From NCBI GenBank assembly GCA_922989275.2, contig OV277866.1:34241246-34305245 (forward strand): a stretch of DNA of 64,000 bases. Direction: 5' to 3'. Positions 10,555 to 21,898 of this stretch are shown piece by piece. A program made the position numbers and the translations under genes. The notes under the pieces were generated by a model. The model saw only the letters and a program-made list of their open reading frames with translations. It ran no database searches and was not told the DNA's origin. Every line of letters starts with the position of its first letter. Within the stretch, counting starts at the first letter, position 1. The stretch is from Gari tellinella. Its lineage: Eukaryota; Mollusca; Bivalvia; Cardiida; Psammobiidae.

Positions 10555-10731
10555 TAGAATACTTTTTTCATCAATCACAACACTTACTATTTTTCTTATT
10601 GCTGACTGTTTCGTCCACTACTGTGGACATCCTCAAAGCTACTGGCGACGTGACGACTTCTCACTCGCGGCTTTGAACCTCGGGACTCTCCGCCAATCTT
10701 CCGTAGATTGGCGAAAAGAGGGTCGTAGATC
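10555..10731. repeat. Left inverted terminal repeat of the Penelope-like element
   Basis: Complement of 12022-12198, 177 bp, no length difference. It contains a short hairpin GTCCAC-tact-GTGGAC at 10613-10628 next to GAAAC on the minus strand. Confidence 0.85.
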
Positions 10732-12018
10732 CCGGAAAGGAAGGTCCCCTGGTCCCTGTTCATTACCGCCCCCTGTGTCCTGATGTGTATTGCCTCCTTT
10801 GTCTTTCTCATTCTCCAGTCACTTTCCCTTTCTACTATACTTGCCCCCTCCCAGTCTATCTGATGATTGTTTATGTTTTGGTGGTCTGTGATTGCACTTT
10901 TTTTCCATCGTGCTTTCTGACATTTTTCTATTTGCCCTAGTGTAAGTGGGTTTTACTCTTGTATCACAGTCTTTCTTGTGCTCAACTAGTCTAGTGCCGA
11001 ATTTGCGGCCAGTTTCCCCTACATACACATTGTTACAATTCTTGCACGGATTACTATATATCACCTCCGCCTTGTCTTCCTTGGGTTGCTTGTCCTTTGG
11101 GTGCACCAAGATATTGCGTAATGTCTTGTGAGGGCGCATAGACGTGGATACTTGATGTTTCCTAAAAACCCGGCTGATGCCTTCCGAAAGTCCTTTTATG
11201 TATGGGATAACCACCATTCCTTTAGATTTCTTATCATTCCTTGTCTTTTTGTTCTTGTTGTTAGAGTCTTTTCTTTTGTTGGTAATGTCTTTTTTAACTC
11301 GTTGAATTGTCCAGTCAGGGTAACCACACTTCGCTAACGCGTCTTTTATGTGTCTCTCTTCCTTTTCCCTACCCTCCTGTTCAGTGACAAGAGTGTGACA
11401 ACGGTCAAGTAACGTTCTGACCACACTTAATTTGTGTTGGAGTGGGTGGTGTGAAGAGAAGTTCAAGTATTGATCCGTGTGGGTTTTCTTGCGGTACACT
11501 AGCAGTTTTACACTACCGTCTGGTTTCCTAGTAATTAAGGTGTCCAGAAACGGAATGGATCCATTCTCCTCTTCCTCATGGGTAAATTTGATGCTTCCTG
11601 TTTCATCAATAGTGTTCAGATGGTCAGTCAGATTTTGTAATTCACCTATCTTTACTTTTTCAAGAATGTCATCTACATACCTTTTCCATAGTGTAGGTTT
11701 AATTGTCAAAGGGGCTGTTGCTATTGCTTTTTGTTCAAGGAATTCCATGTACAAATTCGCCACAATAGGGGAAACAGGGCTACCCATGGCGGTGCCAAAC
11801 TTCTGCTTATACAACTGTCCTCTAAACTGAAAATATGTGGTTGTCAGGATGAACTCACACAGGTTCATTATATCCTCCAGGCTGAGCTTAGTACGTTTTT
11901 TTAACATCTTGTCCTGCTCCAGTCTGTTCTTTATTACTGACAAGGCCTTGTCTATAGGGGTGTTTGTAAACAGAGATACCACATCATGGGACACAAACTC
12001 TTCATTATCCTCGATCAT
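10596..12018 (-). pseudogene. Penelope-like reverse transcriptase / GIY-YIG endonuclease, truncated and frameshifted
   Basis: The main frame runs from 12018 down to 10819 (399 codons). It shows RT motif A (SHDVVSLFTNTP), motif B (GTAMGSPVSPIVANLYMEF) and motif C (RYVDDI), so the polymerase aspartates are present. Near the end it has the endonuclease entry PCKNCNNVYVGETGRKFGTR with EH downstream. The RT fingers and all upstream sequence are missing; a TAG precedes the first methionine in frame. A run of seven A (plus-strand T-run 10898-10904) shifts the frame. In the next frame the coding sense continues (SAITDHQNINNHQIDWEGA) through 10811 to a stop at 10596, so the original reached into the left repeat. 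It would have primed reverse transcription at chromosomal nicks. Now it is probably inactive on its own. Confidence 0.85.
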
Positions 12019-12021
12019 TCC

Positions 12022-12198
12022 GATCTACGACCCTCTTTTCGCCAATCTACGGAAGATTGGCGGAGAGTCCCGAGGTTCAAAGCCGCGAGTGAGAAGTCGT
12101 CACGTCGCCAGTAGCTTTGAGGATGTCCACAGTAGTGGACGAAACAGTCAGCAATAAGAAAAATAGTAAGTGTTGTGATTGATGAAAAAAGTATTCTA
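12022..12198. repeat. Right inverted terminal repeat of the Penelope-like element
   Basis: Complement of 10555-10731. The hairpin GTCCAC-AGTA-GTGGAC at 12125-12140 is followed directly by GAAAC. Confidence 0.85.
12108..12148 (+). ncRNA. Hammerhead-ribozyme-like hairpin (degenerate)
   Basis: A six-pair stem is followed by GAAAC, which fits stem II and the 3' core of a hammerhead, and such ribozymes are known in Penelope-like terminal repeats. The other core box should read CTGATGA but here is CTTTGAGGAT, so activity is doubtful. Confidence 0.3.
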
Positions 12199-12239
12199 TT
12201 TATATCTCCAATTAACCCGCTTGTCATAATATTTGTTCG

Positions 12240-12424
12240 TCAATTGCACATAACTTGGAACCAGATCAGACGCCGGGTAACCTAGCATATCATCGGACTA
12301 CGAATTGTTTGCCACACAGATAGAAAAATACGTCAGTATTGTAAGATAAATGTAATGTTTCTAATTTGTTTGCAAATGTTTTCCTTTAGTTTCGTTTAAG
12401 AACTGAACAAATATTATTCAATGC
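12240..12424 (-). mobile_element. Decayed type A MITE
   Basis: GGAACCAGATCAGACGCCGGGTAACC then a damaged second arm, GTTTGCCACACAGATAG, and the A-type GTTTCGTTTAAGAAC end. Confidence 0.55.
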
Positions 12425-12429
12425 CTTAT

Positions 12430-13050
12430 ATGCAATTTTTTTTTTTAGGTAAATGAAATTTTCCAATTTGGATAAAATTCCATCAGAATAAAGACATTAA
12501 TAGACGATGTTATGTTCTTAACCAATGAGGGATTTCAAATGGAATCACCGTCGTCTAGCAAATATCTAGATTGTGATGAATTTCGAGGGTTTTAAAATAA
12601 AGGTATTTTAATGCATTTCTTTCAGTACATACCTTTAATTGAGAGTTTCGAAAATAGCCTGCTTATCTAGGAATACATTTATACTGTTTGTAAATTACAA
12701 ATTCGGTTCCAGCACTTTAACGTTTAACATTTAGACGGCTTGATGCGATATTTTAAGTACTTGCACACGCGTTGGCTCCGGATCAGATGATGCACATTTA
12801 GGCGTTTATTCAGGTCAAGAAGTGTTAGATACCGCCTCCATCAAACCTTAATAAAACAGTGATGTTGCACATGTTCTAATGATTGCAAAGCGTTTCAAGC
12901 AGAAGATTTATTTTTGCCATATAACGGTACGGATAATTAGATTTGTTACGACAAGTCGTTACACATTTCTGAAATAACACTTTTATCGTAGTAAATGTTG
13001 ATGTTAATTTGGAAACAGGTTCCCTGAAAAGTCGTATTATACAGTTGAGC
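12430..13050. other. Intergenic
   Basis: No gene or repeat that I can support. Confidence 0.35.
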
Positions 13051-13053
13051 ATA

Positions 13054-13299
13054 CAGTGGAGAATCTGTTATTCTTTCCCAAAAAGCGCGTTTACGCTAAA
13101 ACTATTATTCGCAGTGCAAACAGTTTGGAGCCAGATCAGACGCCGGGTAACCCGGCGTCTGATCAGGCTCTAAACTGTTTGCCACCAAGATAAACAAGAA
13201 TTATCAGATTTGTCCAAAAGTTGTTCTTTTCTACGTTTTAGTGCTTTGCGTTTGCGTACGTTTGCGTTTAAACGGGACAGAATAACAGATTCTCCACTG
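13054..13299 (-). mobile_element. Type A MITE, 246 bp
   Basis: TA-flanked, with perfect outer terminal repeats and an intact hairpin (GGAGCCAGATCAGACGCC). Confidence 0.92.
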
Positions 13300-13304
13300 T
13301 ATTG

Positions 13305-13880
13305 AGTGTCCATACAATGAAGAAGACGTTATTCTTTCCCACGAGCAATAGAGTCATGTAGTTTGGATTGTTGCCTCAGAATAGCATTTTGTCACGAAAC
13401 GTTCAATGCTTTGAGCGTTTCTATGTACTGCATGGGTACCAGAAGATATATTCATGTACAAAAAAAATACGGCAAATCTGTTTGAATCAAAATAAATTAC
13501 ATGTCCCAGGTTTAGCTATTTCCTATGTTATTGCATTCTTTTTATTATTTTATGCCACATTGCCACTCGTATTTCTTTGCATGATTATATAAAACATGAT
13601 TTATAATTTAGGTAATATAGAGTATCATATGCAGCTGAAATGACCATTAGCATAATTATTTTACTTTGATAATGACACAATTTATATCAGTTATAGAAGG
13701 AGAACTTACTTGGTGGCCATTGTGCTAAACACTTTCTATGATAACCAAAGACAACACTAACCGGTATCAAAACGTTTATTCGGCAAATATTGGCTCCTAC
13801 AGGAGTTACTTTAATCTCACTTTACGATTATCTCTGTATTAAGCACGACATACATGAATTATAATGAATAGGTCTTTGGA
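13305..13880. other. Intergenic
   Basis: A short A-like scrap (GACGTTATTCTTTCCC) lies at 13326. Otherwise nothing is recognised. Confidence 0.35.
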
Positions 13881-13885
13881 GGACA

Positions 13886-14033
13886 GGCTCCGAGGTTATA
13901 AAGCTTTTGACTTGAGTCTAAACTCATTCCCAAACATTTGATTGGTCAGATTTGAGCCTAGGCTCAAAACTGACCAATCAAATGCTTGGGAACACACCCA
14001 GACTCAATAAAAACGCTTTATAACCTCGGAGCC
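13886..14033. mobile_element. Type L foldback element
   Basis: 148 bp that fold into one long hairpin: GGCTCCGAGGTTATAAAGC pairs with GCTTTATAACCTCGGAGCC, and ATTTGATTGGTCAG ... CTGACCAATCAAAT forms the inner stem around GCCTAGGC. Confidence 0.7.
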
Positions 14034-14690
14034 AGGATAAGCGATATCTTTGTCGTCGTCTCGTTTGCTTTGCAATTGTCGCACGAACAACAAATATACT
14101 TATTCCAATACTTGAACTGATTGAGCCATGCACTTAACGATCCCTCTTCCCGTTAGAACGCCCTTGTATCTGAATAAAGAAACAAATTGTACCAGCGAAA
14201 CCTTTGCAACTATAATGAAGCAATTTTCCATCCAATCATCATATAATTGAACATTCCCAGAAGTTAATCAATCAGTCATAAAGTGGAGCAGTATTTCATA
14301 TGTAAGCAGAATGCAATACAATGGAAGGCAGATAATTAGATGATTGAAATAAGTTGACGACTTATAAAAATATGAGTGGCAAAAGGCAAAAAAGTTGAGC
14401 ATATTCAGACGCCGAGTTACCGAATAGAATCCAATTTGATTGCAAGATAAATTTATTTTCAGCACAAAAACATTTCATGTAAAAAGAGTAGCATCTTTTA
14501 TCCTACAACTGTTTGTTTTATTTAATCGGTCGAGGTTTGCAATAGCAAATTAGGATTCTGTTTTTTTAAACGATTATTTTGCAATTCAAAAGCACAATAA
14601 TAAAATGAAGAAAAAAGGCCGTATTTGTTGCTTGTTTAAATTACTTTGTAGTTACTTGTTAATTTGAATATTAGTGGCAAACAGTTTCGA
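14034..14690. other. Intergenic
   Basis: Only small hairpin scraps (about 14400 and 14675). No gene is seen. Confidence 0.35.
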
Positions 14691-14713
14691 CACTGATCAG
14701 ACTTTGGAGCAGT

Positions 14714-14905
14714 GGATAATACGTCTATCCCGTTTAAACTCACACAAAACGCAACGCATTGCAATAAAATGTTGAAAATGACGACTTGTCGAGATATTAG
14801 TCTATTCATTCAAATATGAGCGGCAACAGTTTAAAGCCTGATCGGAAACCGGGTAACCCGGCGTCTAATCTGGCTCCAAACTTTGCAATGAAAATGGTAC
14901 GAATA
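14714..14905 (+). mobile_element. Decayed type A MITE
   Basis: CAGTGGATAATACG ... CCCGTTTAAACTC, then AAGCCTGATCGGAAACCGG GTAACCC and CTGGCTCCAAAC. The right end is lost. Confidence 0.55.
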
Positions 14906-15004
14906 ACGTATTCACTACAAAACATGTATACACGACATGTTATCTTGCATCAAACTGTTTGCAATGAATTTGCTCATTTAACCAAAAAATCCATACCTTG
15001 TTTC

Positions 15005-15225
15005 TAGTTTTTTTTTATATAGGTGACCACTTAAAGCAGGTTGAAAGTAAAGCAGAATGCGCCTCAGGCGCAGTTTGCTTTACTTGCAGACTGCTTTAAG
15101 CTATCATCTGCCAGGATATAGGAAATATGTCATATGATGAATATTCATAACTGTATAAAGTGCGACCATTTACTATGGCAGAGGAATAAACTAAGTGAAT
15201 AAAAAGGCGTATTTATGGCATAATT
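15005..15225 (+). mobile_element. Type C MITE, ends decayed
   Basis: TATAGGTGACCACTTAAAGC, then the C hairpin GTAAAGCAGAATGCGCC with a mutated return arm, then AGAGGAATAAACTAAG and AAAGGCGTATTTATGG. Confidence 0.65.
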
Positions 15226-15229
15226 TGAC

Positions 15230-15730
15230 AAACACAAGCGCTTTTATAATGAAATAGTAGTCTTCATTATTTCCAAATTTCCATGCTCCTTTCTAGAATC
15301 ATATTAGGAATGTACATTATCAATATAAGACAGAAAATGTGTAGGTCAATAGACATACTTCTTCTACAGTCTCAGTTTGCATTGCAAGTATTTTTGTCCT
15401 GCATTTGTCAATGAATATGTATTTCTTCAGTGACTGGTCACTTAACACGGGTATAAATTGTGTTCTGCTTTGACAGAAATATTTTTCTCAAATATATACA
15501 TGTATTGATAATTTATGTTAAGCTTAGTAAAGATAGGTTTGGAACATGAACAGTTGCCGACATATTCTACGTCTACATTATGACTCAACACTATTTCCAG
15601 CAGACACCCCCGAGTCCAAGTTATAAATCATTGCATTGATGTATCTCCCCCTATTAGCCGTACAAAACGCTTTAAAGGTTATGCACTAAAGGAATACATA
15701 CCATTCTTATTCATGTCCTTTGAATTTTAC
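15230..15730. other. Intergenic
   Basis: Nothing recognisable. Confidence 0.35.
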
Positions 15731-15739
15731 TGGAGAATA

Positions 15740-15991
15740 TTCAGTGAAATGGACGTTAGTCTTTCTCAATAAACGCAGTTATGCTCAAACTAAAACAAAT
15801 GTATTAATTGCAACAATTTCGGAACCTGGCCAGACGCCAGGCAACGAATGTTCTGGCCATGCGCAAAACGGGTTCCCGATTATACTTAAACAAAATGGCT
15901 AGACATTAAAACAAAACGCTCATTGGCTCTATTGTACTTGAAGCGCTATTCGTTTTGTTTAAACGAGAAAACATGATGTCTTCCAACTGTA
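15740..15991 (-). mobile_element. Decayed type A MITE
   Basis: CAGTGAAATGGACGTTAG ... CTCAATAAACGCAG at the left, GTTTAAACGAGAAAA ... CAACTGTA at the right. The hairpin is heavily changed (GGAACCTGGCCAGACGCC). Confidence 0.5.
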
Positions 15992-16024
15992 TAATTTAAG
16001 AACAATCAGTTATTTCTTGTGCGA

Positions 16025-16142
16025 GATTTCAAAACGAGTGTCAAACAGTTTGGATCCCGATCAGACGCCGCGATACGCGGCGTCTGATCAGGATCCAAAC
16101 TAGTTGCAAACGCGCTTTGAAGCGTCATTGAGAGTAAAAGGG
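16025..16142 (+). mobile_element. Type B MITE, right half
   Basis: GAGTGTCAAACAG, hairpin GGATCCCGATCAGACGCC around GCGATACGC, then GCGTCATTGAGAGTAAAAGG and TTAA. Confidence 0.65.
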
Positions 16143-16146
16143 TTAA

Positions 16147-17158
16147 AGCAGACGATAAAACTAAGCTTGGTTATTGTTAATATTCTGCACGCCACTATCG
16201 AATTTGTTATTGCTGTTGAAAACAGTTAATCGGCGTCTCTTCAATATCCAAAATATTTTATAGTCTGCTGATTGATACTGTCTGCAAAACACAATAAGAT
16301 AAATTAACTCTAGAATATGTTTGCAGACGACATGTGTGCAGACAACAATCACAAAGGGTGGTAGCTTTTAAAGAAACAAATGACATTATGACATTGCAGG
16401 AGACGCATTGTAGAAATAGGTCAAACATATGAATAATTAGGTCATGTTTGTATTAGTAGGGAATTTATTTTTTAATACGATTGCAGTATTTAAGATACAG
16501 CCAGACGATGATATATATAAGTAGACACTTTGGCAGAAAGAAATATTATTACGAGTGGCAAACAGCTTGAATATTGAAACCTTATTTTTAACAGGGTTTC
16601 ATTACTAAAAATATGATGCTAGATTTATTTATTTACTGAATGAATAAGGTTAGCTTTGAAACATTTTAGCACAAAGCCTTAGCATGGGTCTCTCAGTAAC
16701 TGTTGACTTTAAATACAGCGAAAAATAAGTGCCGGAATCAACCTTTCTTTGTTATGGTATATAAAGGCTATTATATTAGCGTCCACAATTTACCCGATTT
16801 ACAAAAATCGTCGTTTCCGAGAACGATAAAAGGTCACATTGTATCGTATTCTAAAAGACTTAGTTTATAAATCCAAAACAAAGGTTAAGCACACTTATGT
16901 AATATCCTATATTTATCGTTTCTTGAATAATAATTACTGTCATAACAATTTAACAATGCGCAAAAAGCATTTCAAAACTAATGCGATATTTCAAATGCAT
17001 TAACAGTTACATTTTCTTCCTAATATTTATAGCTTGTTGGATAAGTAGAGTTACAGTAAACATTACACTAGTCTTTTCGAAATTAAATGCAAATCCAAAA
17101 GCAATAAAATGACTCGTTTTTGCATATATTGATGATGTTAAAATGAATAGCATCTGCA
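16147..17158. other. Intergenic
   Basis: GCAGACGATA and similar scraps suggest very old D/B remnants around 16150-16330. No gene is seen. Confidence 0.35.
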
Positions 17159-17162
17159 TATA

Positions 17163-17408
17163 CAGTGGAGAAAACGTTATTCTTTCCCAATAAACGCGTT
17201 TACGCTAAAACTATTATATTCAGTGCAAACAGTTTGGAGCCAGATCAGACTCCGGGTAACCCGGCGTCTGATCAGGCTCCAAACTGTTTGCCACCAAGAT
17301 AAACATGAATTATCAGAATTGTCAAAAAGTTGTACTTTTCTACGTTTTAGTGTTTTGCGTTTGCGTACGTTTGCGTTTAAACGGGAAAGAATAACAGATT
17401 CTCCACTG
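17163..17408 (-). mobile_element. Type A MITE, 246 bp
   Basis: TA-flanked, with one change in the hairpin (GATCAGACTCC). Its left end reads CAGTGGAGAAAACG and its right end CAGATTCTCCACTG, so the two terminal repeats belong to different A subtypes. Confidence 0.9.
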
Positions 17409-17411
17409 TAT

Positions 17412-17920
17412 GTTAAGTGACTCAGTTTCTAACTTGATCTGGTTCCAACACGCGTTTAACGGACTTTAGTGTTCTTAACTCAAACGTGTTTGTTGAAATA
17501 TTAACGTTTCCCAGCATCCAGTGTTCCATTAATCAGAGTTTTCATTGCAAGCATCCAACATGTCAACCCGAGCTCTATTAATACTGCCATGTTTAATGTA
17601 CATCTCAAAATTAAGTGACAGGCATTTCAATTTACAAGTACTTTTTATGCATTAAAAATTGCATTTTTTGTCCAAGATTAATAGTTTGTTTACTGTTGTT
17701 TTAGCAGAGACAAAAGGTATACAGGTGTACAGTTGTTTCATGTGTATTTGAAAAAACAGTTTAAACCGTTTGCCTCAAGTATCAGCGGTACTTTTAAATG
17801 CGATATGTTCTTGCTGTAGATGTTGTGGGTCCAAATGGGAGTTTCTGGAGTATTATCTGGTTTTCGGTCTCTTATAGAAATTTTAGTTATTGTCGCATGC
17901 TATTTTTCCTAGTTATGTTA
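17412..17920. other. Intergenic
   Basis: No supported feature. Confidence 0.35.
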
Positions 17921-17927
17921 CATTGGG

Positions 17928-18470
17928 CGGCCTGCATTGGGCGTTCTGCTATTATTTCTATCAGTCGGCATAAAGAAGCCATTTGCTTCGTTGCTCTCGA
18001 TTGTTGAGGTAGTGCAATCGCCGTTTTGGGGGCTGTCTTCTGTATGTTTAGTGGCCTTCATTGGGCGCTCTACTGTTATTTCTATCAGTCCGCATAAAGA
18101 AGCCATTTGCTTCGTTGCTCTTGATTGATGGGGTAACGTGATCGCCATTTTGGGGGCTGTCTTTTGTACGTTTATTATGTTTATTTTATATCTAATTGTA
18201 GTTATTTGTCTTTTCCTGGCGGCCTGCATTTGGGCGCTCTACTATTGTTTCTATCGGTCGACAATCAGAAGCCGGTTGCTTCATTGCTGATTGATGGGAG
18301 TAATGTGATCGCCATTTTGGGGGCTGTCTTTTATATGTTTATTCATGTTTATTTTAGATCATATTGTAGTTATTTTGTCTTTTCTTGTTTGTAGGTACAT
18401 TTGTGTAACTTCATGTGAAGCGCTTTTGAACGCACAACCCCTGTGTGAAAAGAGCGCTATATAAATCTGG
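17928..18470 (+). repeat. Three imperfect repeats plus a retroposon-like tail
   Basis: Units beginning at 17928, 18047 and 18219 share GGCCTGCATTGGGCGYTCT, AGAAGCCATTTGCTTC and CCATTTTGGGGGCTGTCTT. The block ends TCATGTGAAGCGCTTTTG ... GAGCGCTATATAAATCTGG, the sort of 3' terminus seen in many invertebrate LINE/SINE families (inference). Confidence 0.5.
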
Positions 18471-18475
18471 TTTAA

Positions 18476-18719
18476 CCCTTTACCTGATAGCCTATTTCTA
18501 TTACTTAAGATAGGTGACTACTTAAAGCAGGTTGAAAGTAAAGCATAATGCGCCTATGGGCGCATTCTGCTTTACTTTCAGCCTGCTTTAAGCTATCATG
18601 TGCTATAATATAGAAAATATTCCCTATAATACATATTCATTACTGATTAAATTGGAACAATTTGTTCAGCGGATGAATAAATCATATCCGCTAAAAGGCG
18701 CTTCTATTGGGGAAAGGGA
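18476..18719 (+). mobile_element. Type C MITE, 244 bp
   Basis: TTAA then CCCTTTACCTGATAG at the left; GGGGAAAGGG at the right. The hairpin GTAAAGCATAATGCGCC returns as GGCGCATTCTGCTTTAC. Confidence 0.8.
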
Positions 18720-18743
18720 TAATAATAATAATAATAATAATAA
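18718..18743. repeat. (ATA)n microsatellite
   Basis: About eight ATA units, directly at the right end of the C element. Confidence 0.8.
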
Positions 18744-19335
18744 ATTGTAGCCCGAAGCTAGGAACCAAGGGCAACAGCTCATAATGTGTTCTGATAACGA
18801 GGCGCAAAAGTTTTGACTGTTCCCCAAACAAACATGAAATAATCGTTTTATTACCTAATGTATTCCGATCAGAAATTACCATTATTAGATTTTGATCCAT
18901 CTTGAAGTCTTCTATATCAGTAAGAGATATTTTGAAGTAAAGCAAGACATTAGCTTTTAACCATATATAATTGTGATTGTATCAATAGTAGAATTTATGA
19001 ACAAATTTGATCTAGACCTTATTATCGAAGATGATGATATTCCGACATGACCTCACATCTACATCTAATGACTTTAAAATTGAAATAGAATTGTGTTGAA
19101 GCGTTAAAATGGTAAACTGCTTAGTTTAAGAGATACATTGTATTAAGTTCCACGGCATACAGTATTATAATTATTAACAATTTATAATAAAACATGACAC
19201 AATTTGTTTAACTTTCGTCTAGTATCAAGTTACCAACCCAAATTTCCATAATGCAAACAGGCCTTCAAATTATTCGCAAGCACGATAATGAATTAAAAGT
19301 TTTGCTGTCCTTCAGTTCGTCATATAGGGAATCAT
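18744..19335. other. Intergenic
   Basis: No supported feature. Confidence 0.35.
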
Positions 19336-19339
19336 TTAA

Positions 19340-19573
19340 CCCTTTATTTGATAGCTATTTCTAGAACTGAAGATAGGTGACTTCTTAAAGTAGGTTGAAA
19401 GTAAAGCAGAATGCGCCTTAAGGCGCATTCTGCTTTACTTTCAGCCTGCTTTGAGCTATAATATAGAAAATATTCCATATAATATATATTCTTAACTGAT
19501 TAAATTGGAACTATTTTTTTCAGCGGAGAAATAAATCATATTCGCTAAAAGGCGCTTCTATGGGGGGAAAGGG
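19340..19573 (+). mobile_element. Type C MITE, 234 bp, TTAA on both sides
   Basis: TTAA 19336-19339 and 19574-19577; ends CCCTTTATTTG / GGGAAAGGG. Perfect hairpin GTAAAGCAGAATGCGCC TTAA GGCGCATTCTGCTTTAC. TTAA with CCC/GGG ends fits a piggyBac-type MITE (inference). Confidence 0.85.
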
Positions 19574-19579
19574 TTAAAA

Positions 19580-20330
19580 CTGTACCCGTCAATTAGGTTT
19601 GCCAGGATAACGACGCGCAACTCTGAGAACGTTCTACCTACCATGAGGGTTGTTTTGAGAAAATCGATTTTCATGGAATTTTAAAACTCGATATCTATAA
19701 TTTGACATACCGGTAGATCAATGTAAAACTCGACCGAACTTTAAAAATTGAGATAGAGTACTGTAATACGAGAAATAATTCTGCATAGAAATATCGGATG
19801 GTTGTACAAGGAAAAACTCCTTTACACGTAGCTTTACAATTGTGTATAGAACTTCTTCTGTTTCCGACATTAACATCGAACGTTGTAAGACTCACACTAA
19901 AACACAACAAAATAATCAAAATAACGAATAACAAGTTATACAGAGTAGTAGATAATAAAATGCCTGGAACTTTAAACGGACTGATCGATTCACCGTTATA
20001 AAATCGATATTATCCGTGGCTAAAATTTTATGAAATTTTTTTTTTTTTTTTTATTATGTAATGTTTTATTTCTCAATATACATATCCAGACAAATATAAG
20101 ACACACAATGAAATATTACCATAATACAGCATATATTAGTTTCTTAACAAGTATATTTTCTGTCTATTTATGTATAGCAAGGAATAATTTATGTAAAGTG
20201 AGAAAAGAAAAAGTTGCGGAAAAGAGTGATGAAATTATTACATTAATCGACATAAAACTTTATTAATTGTCAACACATGTACTTGTACTCCCAAACATGA
20301 GACTAACGAGTCACAGAGTAACTCTATAGC
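19580..20330. other. Intergenic, T-run at 20037-20053
   Basis: No gene is recognised. Two open frames of 67-79 codons here have no recognisable motif. Confidence 0.35.
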
Positions 20331-20334
20331 TCCA

Positions 20335-20645
20335 CTGTATTTGCAACGGGAGTTACTACTTTAGCACAAACACGTTTACGTTGTAAGAATAATATACAGT
20401 AGATACCTTGCAAGACGTTATGTGTTTTTTCAATAAACGCGTTCATGTTAAACCACCCAATTCCGGTGCAAACAGTTTGGAGCTATATTACACATTTGTT
20501 AACGTCTGGTAATGTTTCCAACCTGTTTGCCATTCAGATAAATGTAAGAATGAATCGTTCATGTGTTTATAAACACGACGTATGATCAGGATCAACATTG
20601 TTGCAAAGGCACCTTTTGGAACTATTGATAGTAAAAAGGTTAATA
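20335..20645 (-). mobile_element. Decayed A and B fragments
   Basis: An A right-end scrap lies at 20335-20400. An A-like segment with CAAACAGTTTGGAGC runs about 20397-20550. B-like CGTATGATCAGGATCAACA ... GTAAAAAGGTTAA lies at 20575-20643. Confidence 0.4.
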
Positions 20646-20755
20646 CAACTGACCATATAAATTATACCAATTTTGTTTAACGGTAAACATCTCAACGCTT
20701 TTAAAATTATCTTTCCTAGCAAGTGGTGGTTTTCAATTGTAAAGCTAAAACTACA

Positions 20756-20958
20756 GTCAACCCTCTCTATTACGGACACTAAAAAGAAGGCTAATTGAGT
20801 GTATAAAAGACAGGTGTCAGCTTAAAGCAAGGTGACAGTAAAACAGAAAGCTCCTACAGGAGCTTTCTGTTTTACTGTCACCTTGCTTTACGCAGTCAAC
20901 TATCAGAAACACTTAAAAATTAAAACAATTTAGTGGTCGTAATAGAGAGGTTTTACTG
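20756..20958 (+). mobile_element. Type M MITE, 203 bp, intact
   Basis: TA-flanked. CAGTCAACCCTCTCTATTAC pairs with GTAATAGAGAGGTTTTACTG. The hairpin is AAAGCAAGGTGACAG TAAAACAGAAAGCTCC with a perfect return arm. Ends of this kind (CAG...CCTCTNTATTACG) are seen in pogo/Tigger-type elements (inference). Confidence 0.8.
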
Positions 20959-20959
20959 T

Positions 20960-21235
20960 AATGCGAACTTTGCATTATATGATTGCTCAGCATTGCAGAA
21001 AGAAGTCAACTTGAATAATTTGTCAGTCAGCTCTTAATAATGTGCACTGTTTCCTCGTTCTGTCTTGTAACTTTTTTTTCCGAACGTGGTTTGGCTGGCG
21101 CTAACAGCAATTTATAAAAGCAAATTCCCTAAAAGCACAGTACAAATTGCAGACATCATAGACAGTGATAGACGTTACATTTTAAAAGCGACAAGTGTAA
21201 TAATTTACAATGCTAATATGTTAAGTATTATTTTC
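20960..21235. other. Intergenic
   Basis: Nothing recognised. Confidence 0.3.
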
Positions 21236-21484
21236 CATTATTCCCCTTATCTCAATATCTCCTACTATCTATCTATATTTTACTCTCTCATTCTCTATAT
21301 CACTTTCTCTTTCTCTACCCTCTCTCGCTGTCTCGTTTTACATCACTTCCTCTATTACATGTGCAACTTTCTCTCTCTCTCTTATTCTCTTAATTCGTTC
21401 CTGTAATTGTCTCACTCTACTGTTTATATGTATGTATATCTATTTCACACACTACTTTTTTCTCTCTATCATCCACTATATATA

Positions 21485-21730
21485 CAGTGGAGAAAACGTT
21501 ATTCTTTCCAAATAAACGCGTTTACGCTAAAACTAATATTTCCGGTACAAACAGTTTGGAGCCAGATCAGACGCCGGGTAATCCGGCGTCTGATCAGGCT
21601 CCAAACTGTTTGCCACTCAGATAAACATAAATTGTCAGAATTGTCTAAAAATTGTACTTTTCTACGTTTAAGTGATTTGCGTTTGCGTTTGTTTGCGTTT
21701 AAACGGGAAAGAATAACGTTTTATCCACTG
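21485..21730 (-). mobile_element. Type A MITE, 246 bp
   Basis: Ends CAGTGGAGAAAACG / TTTTATCCACTG, left TA present. The hairpin has one mismatch (GGGTAATCC). Confidence 0.9.
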
Positions 21731-21898
21731 TCTATTCGCCTATTTCTCTTTTTCACTATGTTGTTTTTTCTCTATCACTGTCTATATCGTTGTATGTCTT
21801 TCTTCGCCCCTCTATATCTCTGTTGTGTATGTCTCTCTGACGCTCTGTCGATCTCATCTAATATCACTCTCTCTACCCTTTTTTCTCCCTACCTACTA

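Larger units (their letters stand above)
10555..12198 (-). mobile_element. Penelope-like retroelement, 5'-truncated, with 177-bp inverted flanks
   Basis: A minus-strand coding region for reverse transcriptase plus GIY-YIG endonuclease is flanked by two 177-bp inverted copies (10555-10731 and 12022-12198) that look essentially identical. Penelope-like elements are known for RT joined to GIY-YIG and for terminal repeats in direct or inverted arrangement. The N-terminal part of the RT is absent because the right repeat abuts the ORF directly. Confidence 0.85.

Noticed and set aside
18691..18945. 84-residue minus-strand frame
   Set aside because: Includes translation of the (ATA)n microsatellite as an isoleucine run; no motif.
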